Assembly (NCBI RefSeq): GCF_003952185.1
Contig: NZ_RXFS01000009.1
Coordinates: 1 to 64,000 of the forward strand
From: Variovorax sp. 679
Lineage (GTDB): Bacteria; Pseudomonadota; Gammaproteobacteria; Burkholderiales; Burkholderiaceae_C
Direction: 5' to 3'
Length of the DNA stretch: 64,000 nt
Within the stretch, counting starts at the first letter, position 1; each line of letters begins with the position of its first letter. A model generated the notes under the pieces. It had not been told where the DNA came from. It was given only the letters and a program-made list of their open reading frames with translations, and did no database searches. Positions 17,946 through 24,614 of the stretch are shown piece by piece. Made by a program: the position numbers and the translations under genes.

Positions 17946-18512
17946 ATGAGACATTTCCACCTCGGCCATCACCACTGCCGCACCGCCCGCGGCGAACATG
18001 AAGACGGCCTTTCAGGCGGCCGCGGACACCGCGGCGGGCGTGGCGGCGGACGCGTGTTCGGCCATGGCGGCCTGCGCTTCGTGCTGCTGCAGCTCATTGC
18101 CAGCAAGCCGTCCCACGGCTACGAGCTGATCAAGGCCATCGAAGACCGCCTCGGCGGCAGCTACGCGCCCAGCCCCGGCGTGGTCTACCCCACCCTCACG
18201 CTGCTCGAGGAAATGGGCTACCTCAGCGTCGAAACCGCCGACGGCGGCCGCAAGAGCTACACCATCACCGACAGCGGCCGCGAATTCCTCGAAGCCAACC
18301 GCGAGATGGCCAACGCCATGATGGCCCGCATGAGCGGCGGCGTCGACGGCGCCGGCCCGCGCGGCGGACGCCCGCCGCAGGTCACGCGCGCCATCGAGAA
18401 CCTCAAGCTCGCGATGCGCATGCGCCTGACGGGCTCGCCGCTGACCGAGCAGCAGGCCCACGAGTTCGCCGCGGTGCTCGACGCCGCGGCCCAGCAGATC
18501 GAAAGGATCTGA
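17946..18512 (+). CDS. nfeR: NfeR (YqjI)-like PadR-family metal-responsive repressor
   Basis: A 188-residue protein. The N-terminal 40 residues are rich in His, Cys and Gly (HFHLGHHHC, then EHEDG and a Gly-rich stretch), followed by a PadR winged helix: LRFVLLQLIASKPSHGYELI, APSPGVVYPTLTLLEEMGYL and GRKSYTITDSG. This layout is that of E. coli NfeR (YqjI), which binds nickel or iron through its His-rich tail and represses nfeF and itself. The start at 17946 is fixed by GAAAGG nine bases upstream; ATG 17937 would overlap that site. The next gene is an NfeF-like reductase 52 bases downstream in the same direction, unlike the divergent E. coli arrangement. Regulation by a metal is inferred from the family. 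Confidence 0.85.
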   Translation: MRHFHLGHHHCRTARGEHEDGLSGGRGHRGGRGGGRVFGHGGLRFVLLQLIASKPSHGYELIKAIEDRLGGSYAPSPGVVYPTLTLLEEMGYLSVETADGGRKSYTITDSGREFLEANREMANAMMARMSGGVDGAGPRGGRPPQVTRAIENLKLAMRMRLTGSPLTEQQAHEFAAVLDAAAQQIERI

Positions 18513-18564
18513 GGGGCCTGCAATCCGAATCCCAACCCGCCCTGTTCAAGACAGGATTTCCGCA

Positions 18565-19398
18565 ATGACTGACTTCAGCACTTCATCTGCTTCCACCGCG
18601 CCCGACCGCACGCCCCGCCGCGTGCGCCACGACCTGCGCTTTCGCCGCCTCGCGGTGAAAACCGTGCAGCGCGTGACGCCGCACCTGATCCGCGTCACGC
18701 TCGCGGGCGACGACCTCGCGGGCTTCATCAGCCTCGGTTTCGACGACCACGCGAAGATCTTCTTTCCCGACGCCGCCGGCAAGCTCACGCTGCCCACGGC
18801 CGGCCCCGACGGCCCGGTGTGGCCCGACGGACGCCCGACCATGCGCGACTACACGCCGCGCCGCTACGACGAGAAGGCCGGCACGCTCGAGATCGACTTC
18901 GCGCTGCACGAAGCCGGCCCCGCCACACAGTGGGCCGAGCAGGCCAAGCCCGGCGACATCCTCGGCGTGGGCGGCCCGCGCGGCTCGTTCATCGTGCCGA
19001 CCGAGTTCGACTGGCACCTGCTGATCGGCGACGACACCGCCCTGCCCGCCATCTCGCGTCGCCTGGCCGAACTGCCCGCCGGCACGCGCGTGGTGGTGCT
19101 GGCCGAAGTCGACAGCGAAGCCGACGAGATCCCCTTCGACACGCAGGCCGAACTCACGCTGAAGTGGGTGCACCGCCGCGGCGCAGAACCGGGCCTGAGC
19201 CCCGTGCTGCTCGACGCGCTGAAATCGATGCAGCTGCCAGTCGGCGACTTCCATGCGTGGGTGGGTTGCGAATCGGCCATAGCCAAGGCGCTGCGCACGC
19301 ACCTGGTGGGTGAGCGCGGCGCGAACCCGAAGTGGACCCGGGCCTCGGGCTACTGGCGCCGCGGCGCGGCAGCCACGCACGATTCGCACGACGAGTAA
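18565..19398 (+). CDS. nfeF: NfeF (YqjH)-like siderophore-interacting ferric reductase
   Basis: A 277-residue flavoprotein of the siderophore-interacting protein family. The FAD-binding R-x-Y-T-x-R motif is MRDYTPRRYD (about residues 93-102); the NAD(P)H-binding half follows (LLIGDDTALPAISRRLAELP, then WVGCESAIAKALRTHL). These cytoplasmic enzymes reduce ferric siderophores to release iron. It follows the nfeR-like gene by 52 bases with an AGGA-type ribosome-binding site. In E. coli the same pair links iron use to nickel stress. The C-terminal SGYWRRGAAATHDSHDE tail is typical in length. It converges on the exporter gene, 9 bases apart. Confidence 0.88.
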   Translation: MTDFSTSSASTAPDRTPRRVRHDLRFRRLAVKTVQRVTPHLIRVTLAGDDLAGFISLGFDDHAKIFFPDAAGKLTLPTAGPDGPVWPDGRPTMRDYTPRRYDEKAGTLEIDFALHEAGPATQWAEQAKPGDILGVGGPRGSFIVPTEFDWHLLIGDDTALPAISRRLAELPAGTRVVVLAEVDSEADEIPFDTQAELTLKWVHRRGAEPGLSPVLLDALKSMQLPVGDFHAWVGCESAIAKALRTHLVGERGANPKWTRASGYWRRGAAATHDSHDE

Positions 19399-19407
19399 CG
19401 CGCCTCT

Positions 19408-20940
19408 TCAGTGCGGCACTTCGGCAGGTCCCGAGGTCGCCGCACTGCGCTTTGGGCTGCGGATCAGCAGCAACAGCGGAATCGCCAGCACCGTGATGAT
19501 CATCATGATGGCGAAGTCGTCGAGATAGCCGATCAGCGCGCCCTGCCGAGTCACCTCGGCATTCAGCAGCGCGAGCCCCGTCGCGGTGTCGGGCGACATC
19601 ATCTGCGGCAGCGTCGACAGCGCGACGTTGCCCGGCGCCACGGTCGCCGCGATCTGCGCATGCGCCTTGCTCGAACCTTCGGTCAGGAGAGCCTGCACGA
19701 TCGAGATGCCCACACTGCTGCCGATGTTGCGCAGCAGGCTGAAGATCGGCGTGCCCTGGTTGCGCAGCCTCGGCGCCAGCGTGGCGAACGTGGCGGTGGA
19801 AAGCGGCACGAAGGTGAAGCCGATGCCCAGCCCCTGGATGAAGCCCGAGACGACGATCAGCGTGCTGTCCATCTGCAGCGTGAGCCGCGTCATCTGGTAG
19901 AGCGAGAACGCCGTGAGGCCGAAGCCCACCGCCATGATCGCGCGCACGTCGATGCGCTGCACCAGCCGCCCCACGATGATCATCGCGATCATCGTTCCCA
20001 CGCCGCGCGGCGCCGTCACCTCGCCCGTGTAGACCACCGGGTAGCCCATCAGCCCCTGCAGGAAGTTGGGCAGCAGCGCCATCGTCGCGAACAGGATCAT
20101 GCCGACGATGAACGCGAACAGCAGGCCGGTGACGAAGTTGCGGTCTTTCAGCAGGTCGCGGTCGAAGAAGGACACGCCCTGCACCGTCCAGGTGTGGACC
20201 ACGAAGAAGCCGAAAGCCACCAGCGCGGCGGCCGCCTCCAGCTTGATTTCCCACGACTCGAACCAGTCGAGCTGCTCGCCCCTGTCAAGGAAGAGCTGCA
20301 GCATGCCGATGGCCAGGCTCAGCGTGACGAAGCCGAAGATGTCGAGCTTCTCGCCCTGCGGCCGGCTCTCGGGCAGGTAGCGTGCGATACCCCAGAAGGC
20401 GAAGATGCCCACGGGCAGGTTGATGAAGAACACCCAGCGCCAGTCGAAGTTCTCGGTGAGCCAGCCACCCAGCAGAGGCCCGAGGATGGGCCCGACCATG
20501 ATGCCCGCGCCCCAGATCGCCATGGCCTGGCCGACCTTCTCGCGCGGGTTGATGTCCAGCAGCACCGCCTGCGACAGCGGCACCAGCGCCGCCCCGAAGA
20601 TGCCTTGCAGCAGCCGCGCGGCCACGATGCCGACCAGCGAGGTCGCCAGCCCGCACAGCGCCGAGGCCACCGTGAAGCCGATCACAGAGATGATGAACAC
20701 GCGCCTGCGCCCCCAGTGCCCGCACAGCCAGCCGGTGAGCGGTAGCGCGATGGCCGAGGCCACGATGTACGAGGTGAGCACCCAGGTGATCTGGTCCTGC
20801 GAGGCCTGCAGGCTGCCCTGCATGTGCGGCAGGGCCACGTTGGCGATGGTGGTGTCCAGCGCCTGCATGATGGTCGCCAGCATGATCGAGATGGTGATCA
20901 TGCCGCGGTGCGGCACGGTGGTTCCCGGCGCGACGCTCAC
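19408..20940 (-). CDS. DHA2-family MFS multidrug exporter (EmrB/QacA type)
   Basis: A 510-residue inner-membrane transporter with about 14 membrane segments, the usual DHA2 length. Motif C-like and N-terminal blocks are visible: LDTTIANVALPHMQGSL in helix 1, the motif A region GWLCGHWGRRRVFI, and ENFDWRWVFFINLPVG. The GTG start at 20940 overlaps the stop of the upstream marR gene (GTGA), so the pair is translationally coupled; a later ATG at 20901 would cut into helix 1's approach and is less likely. It probably exports toxic compounds by proton exchange. No EmrA-like adaptor is adjacent, so it may act alone. Control is expected through the coupled MarR protein. Confidence 0.88.
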   Translation of the reverse strand: MSVAPGTTVPHRGMITISIMLATIMQALDTTIANVALPHMQGSLQASQDQITWVLTSYIVASAIALPLTGWLCGHWGRRRVFIISVIGFTVASALCGLATSLVGIVAARLLQGIFGAALVPLSQAVLLDINPREKVGQAMAIWGAGIMVGPILGPLLGGWLTENFDWRWVFFINLPVGIFAFWGIARYLPESRPQGEKLDIFGFVTLSLAIGMLQLFLDRGEQLDWFESWEIKLEAAAALVAFGFFVVHTWTVQGVSFFDRDLLKDRNFVTGLLFAFIVGMILFATMALLPNFLQGLMGYPVVYTGEVTAPRGVGTMIAMIIVGRLVQRIDVRAIMAVGFGLTAFSLYQMTRLTLQMDSTLIVVSGFIQGLGIGFTFVPLSTATFATLAPRLRNQGTPIFSLLRNIGSSVGISIVQALLTEGSSKAHAQIAATVAPGNVALSTLPQMMSPDTATGLALLNAEVTRQGALIGYLDDFAIMMIITVLAIPLLLLIRSPKRSAATSGPAEVPH

Positions 20941-21404
20941 GACTTTCGGCCTTCGCCGGAGGTGATCTCCACGAGACTGCCGTGCACCCGGGCGAGCAGG
21001 CCCAGCAGCTGTGCGCGCTCGGCCTGCGACAGCACCGACATCACGCGGGCGTTGAGCCCGTCGCTGATGCCGAGCGCGCTGTCGAGCGCCTTCTCGGCGC
21101 TGGGTTCCAGGTGGATCTTGTTGACGCGGCGGTCCGTCGGGCTGGGCTCGCGGCGGATCCAGCCGGCCGCGGCCATGCGATCGCACAGGCCGGCCACGGC
21201 CATCGGGGTCAGGTCGAGCCGCTGCGCGAGCTCGGCTTGCGAGAGGGGTTCTTCATCGCCGCGCATCGCCAGCGCTCCCAGCAGGCGGCACTGTGCGCTT
21301 GTGAGGCCGATGCGTTCGCGCGCGAGGCGGTCGAACTCTTCGCTGTAGAGCTTGCCCACGCTCTTGACCAGGAAGCCGAAGCGCTGCGTGAAGTCCCTTT
21401 TCAT
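20937..21404 (-). CDS. MarR-family regulator of the coupled exporter
   Basis: A 155-residue winged-helix regulator. The DNA-binding part is LSQAELAQRLDLTPMAVAGL followed by the wing PSPTDRRVNKIHL; the dimerisation helices flank it. It overlaps the DHA2 exporter gene by four bases and is transcribed first, the classic local-repressor arrangement. No Shine-Dalgarno sequence precedes the ATG at 21404; instead the start codon lies in the loop of a perfect hairpin (21392-21412), which may limit translation or serve as an operator. The ligand is unknown. Confidence 0.86.
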   Translation of the reverse strand: MKRDFTQRFGFLVKSVGKLYSEEFDRLARERIGLTSAQCRLLGALAMRGDEEPLSQAELAQRLDLTPMAVAGLCDRMAAAGWIRREPSPTDRRVNKIHLEPSAEKALDSALGISDGLNARVMSVLSQAERAQLLGLLARVHGSLVEITSGEGRKS

Positions 21405-21412
21405 AAGGGACT
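21392..21412 (-). promoter_or_regulatory. Hairpin with the marR start codon in its loop
   Basis: AGTCCCTT (21392-21399) and AAGGGACT (21405-21412) form a perfect 8-base-pair stem. On the minus-strand transcript the 5-base loop reads AUGAA, so the start codon of the marR gene is exactly in the loop. It can act as an RNA hairpin or as a palindromic DNA site; the sequence alone does not decide. Confidence 0.5.
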
Positions 21413-21456
21413 CGATTATCTACATGTTTATTAGTTGAGCCTTAGCGGCCTCACCC

Positions 21457-22434
21457 TCAAAGCCACCCGGCACGCCTGAACCGGTAATAGAGATAGCCGC
21501 AGGTACTGACGATCAGCCCCAGCGCCACCCCGTAGCCATAGCGGAATTTCAGCTCCGGCATGTTCTCGAAGTTCATTCCCCAGATGCCCGCGAAAGCGGT
21601 GCACACCGCGAAGATGCTGGCCCAGGCGGCAAGGCGCTTGGTGACTTCGCTTTCCTCGATGGTGACCATCGACAGGTTCACCTGTATCGCCGTGCCGATG
21701 GTGTCGCGCACGGCGTCGATCGATGCGTTGATGCGCCCCAGGTGGTCGCCCACGTCGCGGAAATACTCCTGCGAGCTCATGCAGATCTGCGGCACCCGCC
21801 CGCCGTGCATCTTGCCCGCAGCCTCCAGCAGCGGCGCCACCGCGCGCTTGAGGACCATGCTGCGCCGCTTCAGGTCGTAGAGCTGCCTGATCTTGTCGCG
21901 CGCCGCGCCGCCTTGGCCGAAGATCTGCTGCTCGATGGCTTCCAGCTCCACCTCCAGCGCGTCGATCACCGGAAAGTAGCGGTCGACCACCGCGTCCATC
22001 AGCGCATAGAGCACGAAGCCCGCGCCGTGGCGCAACAGATCCGGCTCACGCTCGCAGCGCTCGCGCACGCCCAGGAAGCCCTGCTTGCTGCGGTTGCGCA
22101 CCGACAGCACGTAGTTGGCGCCGACGAACACGTCAACCTCGCCCACGTTGGTGCAGTGCTCGCCCTCCTCCGAAGGCTCGACCAGGTGCATGACGACGAA
22201 GAGCGAGTCGCCGTACTCCTCCATCTTCGGACGCTGGTGGCCATGCTGGGCGTCTTCCACCGCCAGGGGATGCAGGCCGAATTCTTGCTGCATCACTTTC
22301 AGCTCTTCGGCGGACGCATCGCTCAGCGCCACCCACACGAAGCAGCCCGGCCGGCCGATGTAGTCGCTGATGTCCTCGACCGAGATGTCGGCGAGCTTGG
22401 AGCCGTTTTCATAGGCGACGCAATTGATCAGCAT
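21457..22434 (-). CDS. corA: CorA-family magnesium/divalent cation channel
   Basis: A 325-residue protein with a large cytoplasmic N-terminal domain and two C-terminal membrane helices. The signature GMN (IWGMNFENMPEL) ends the first helix and lies at the pore entrance; the second helix ends in a basic C-terminus (YYRFRRAGWL). CorA pentamers take up Mg2+ (and Co2+ or Ni2+). The start at 22434 is fixed by GGGAG before it (GGGAGATACCGATG) and by the typical MLINCVAYENG N-terminus. It is monocistronic and divergent from the diguanylate cyclase gene across about 240 bases. Confidence 0.92.
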   Translation of the reverse strand: MLINCVAYENGSKLADISVEDISDYIGRPGCFVWVALSDASAEELKVMQQEFGLHPLAVEDAQHGHQRPKMEEYGDSLFVVMHLVEPSEEGEHCTNVGEVDVFVGANYVLSVRNRSKQGFLGVRERCEREPDLLRHGAGFVLYALMDAVVDRYFPVIDALEVELEAIEQQIFGQGGAARDKIRQLYDLKRRSMVLKRAVAPLLEAAGKMHGGRVPQICMSSQEYFRDVGDHLGRINASIDAVRDTIGTAIQVNLSMVTIEESEVTKRLAAWASIFAVCTAFAGIWGMNFENMPELKFRYGYGVALGLIVSTCGYLYYRFRRAGWL

Positions 22435-22672
22435 CGGTATCTCCCGGAGTTCACGTTGGCGAAAGCCGCCGATGGTGCCACGAGGGCCGCAAGCCCCCAC
22501 CGGCCCACTGCTTCGCCACCGCCGCTTCAGCCAGGTCGTATAGAGTGCGGGTCGATTTGCCTGGCGGATGAGAACAAAACGAGAAGACGAGCAGCGCGCC
22601 ACCGACGCTGCGCAGAAAGACAGACAGGGAGCGGAAAGTCATGGAAACAGCCTCGTTCGAGGGAGTGCTCAA

Positions 22673-24190
22673 GTGAGACGGGACGTTCGCCTCGCGAAGT
22701 CCCTGCTGCTGGCCGTCATGCTTTCGGTGTCGGCGGCCACGGGCTGGCAGTTGTACGCGTCGCGCGACCAGACGCTGGCCGCGGCCGACACCAACAATCT
22801 CAACCTGGCCAATGCGCTGAACATCTACGCCGAGGGCGTCTTCACCCAGAGCGACATGCTTCTGCAGGGCGTGGCCGAGACGCTGAAGGGCGAAGGCGAC
22901 GAGCCGGAGCGGCTGCAGCGCGTGCAGTCGCTGGTCGAGCGCCAGAAGCGCCTGCTCGACCAGCTCGACGGCCTGGCCGTCCTCGATGCCGGGGGCGACT
23001 GGCTGATGTATTCCAAGGGGCCCCTCACGAAGGGCATCAACAGCGCCAGCCGGGCGTACTTCATCCACCACCGGGAAAACCGCTCGAACGACGTTCTCAT
23101 CAGCCCGCCGATCCGCAATCCGTTCACCGGCGAATGGGGAATCACGGTCAGCCGGCGCCTGGAGGACGCCGAGGGCCGGTTCGCCGGTGTCGTCGTCGCC
23201 GGCCTGGGCCTGCAGAACTTCCTGCGTGCGTTCGGGACCATCGCGCTCCCCGGCACCGGCACCATCGGCCTGAGCACCAACCATGGGCAGATGCTGGTGC
23301 TCTATCCCTACAGCGAAAAGGCCATCGGGCTCGATTTTTCCGGATCGGCCAATTTCCAGCGCCACTTCGGCGGCACCTCGGGCACCGCGTCGTTCCGCTC
23401 CAGCATCGACGGAATGAAGCGGCTCTACGCCTTCCGCAAGAGCGACCGCTACCCGGTGCTGACCACCGTGGCGCTCGGCCGCGACGAGGCGCTGAAGGCC
23501 TGGAGGCACCAGGCGCTGCTGACGATCGGCGTGGTGGGGGCCTTGCTGGCGATCGTTGCCGCCGTGGGCTGGCGGCTGATCGTCAACATCCAGCGCCGCA
23601 TCAGCGCCGAGGCCTCGCTGCTGGCCGCGCGAGAAGACCTGCTGCGGGCCAACCGCCGGCTGGAGGTCCTGGCCACGCAGGACCAGCTCACCGGCCTGGC
23701 CAACCGCCGCAGCTTCGACGAGGTGCTGGCGCACGAGTGCCGCCGCGCGGCCAGGGAGGGCACGGCCCTGTCGCTCCTGCTGCTGGACCTGGACTACTTC
23801 AAGCGCTTCAACGACGCATACGGCCACGTGGCCGGCGACCAGTGCCTGAAGGCGGTCGCCACGGCATTGAGGCGCAGCGCCAGGCGCCCGGGCGACCTGG
23901 TGGCGCGCTACGGCGGCGAGGAGCTGGCGGTGGTCCTGCCCCGCAGCGACCTGCCGGGCGCGCGGAAGGTCGCCGAACAGATACTCGCCCAGGTCCTCGC
24001 GCTCGACATCCCGCACAGCGCCAGCCCGCAAGGACGGGTCACGGTCAGCATCGGCGTTGCAGCGCTGGAAGCCCGGCACTCGGACGAGCCGGAACAGCTG
24101 CTCGTCGAAGCCGCCGATCGCGCGCTGTACAAGGCCAAGGAAAGCGGGCGCAATCGCGCCGTGAGCGAGGAAGAGTTCGCAGATGCCTGA
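22673..24190 (+). CDS. Membrane-bound diguanylate cyclase with Cache-type sensor
   Basis: A 505-residue signalling enzyme. An N-terminal helix (about 7-24), an extracytoplasmic Cache-like domain (about 30-280, with YFIHHRENRSNDVLISPPI and GEWGITVSRRLED), a second helix (about 285-305), a short coiled coil and a C-terminal GGDEF domain. The active-site motif is GGEEL at 414-418, a functional variant; an inhibitory RxxD site (RPGD, 405-408) lies exactly five residues upstream, so product feedback by c-di-GMP is expected. The GTG start at 22673 has GGGAG seven bases upstream and begins directly before the helix; an ATG at 22568 would add 35 unstructured residues. The signal sensed is unknown. 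Confidence 0.85.
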   Translation: MRRDVRLAKSLLLAVMLSVSAATGWQLYASRDQTLAAADTNNLNLANALNIYAEGVFTQSDMLLQGVAETLKGEGDEPERLQRVQSLVERQKRLLDQLDGLAVLDAGGDWLMYSKGPLTKGINSASRAYFIHHRENRSNDVLISPPIRNPFTGEWGITVSRRLEDAEGRFAGVVVAGLGLQNFLRAFGTIALPGTGTIGLSTNHGQMLVLYPYSEKAIGLDFSGSANFQRHFGGTSGTASFRSSIDGMKRLYAFRKSDRYPVLTTVALGRDEALKAWRHQALLTIGVVGALLAIVAAVGWRLIVNIQRRISAEASLLAAREDLLRANRRLEVLATQDQLTGLANRRSFDEVLAHECRRAAREGTALSLLLLDLDYFKRFNDAYGHVAGDQCLKAVATALRRSARRPGDLVARYGGEELAVVLPRSDLPGARKVAEQILAQVLALDIPHSASPQGRVTVSIGVAALEARHSDEPEQLLVEAADRALYKAKESGRNRAVSEEEFADA

Positions 24191-24296
24191 GGGTGCGTCC
24201 GGCGCCGGCGCAACGGCCTGGAGATACGCGCATTGAACGTAGAATGCCCGCGGCACTTTCATCCGTGTCCGCACGCGCCGCGGCGCCACGCTCCCC

Positions 24297-24521
24297 ATGC
24301 CCTCCCCGAACAAGCCATCCAGCCCGGCACCCGCCGCCGTCCGCGACGCCCGCATTGCCGCCGGCCTCACGCAGACGGAAGCGGCGCAGACGGTACAGGC
24401 GTCGCTGCGCGGATGGCAGCAGTGGGAGGCGGGCGACCGCTCGATGGCACCCGGCCTGTTCGAGCTGTTCATGCTCAAGACCCGGCAGTGGCCGCTCGAG
24501 GGCGGCCACCGTGCGGAATGA
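24297..24521 (+). CDS. Small XRE-like helix-turn-helix protein
   Basis: A 74-residue protein made of little more than one helix-turn-helix: VRDARIAAGLTQTEAAQTVQ, then LRGWQQWEAGDRSMAPGLFE. The G-L-T-Q and W-x-x-W-E-x-G positions are those of Cro/CI-type domains. No toxin gene is adjacent, so it is not obviously an antitoxin. It sits about 95 bases before mutS in the same direction and 106 bases after the cyclase gene; the AT-richer bases near 24230-24245 (TTGAAC, TAGAAT) may hold a promoter. Function unknown. Confidence 0.68.
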   Translation: MPSPNKPSSPAPAAVRDARIAAGLTQTEAAQTVQASLRGWQQWEAGDRSMAPGLFELFMLKTRQWPLEGGHRAE

Positions 24522-24614
24522 GCGGAGAACGGCACGGGCCATGCGGAAAATGCCAGGCAATGTCTCTACCCTGCCCCGGACACCGGCGGCATGGATCGCA
24601 AGCGATTGATTGAA

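Noticed and set aside
22451..24535. Long open frame opposite the diguanylate cyclase
   Set aside because: It is an antisense artefact of GC-rich codon use: it has no ribosome-binding site, no domain and overlaps a clear GGDEF gene and corA.
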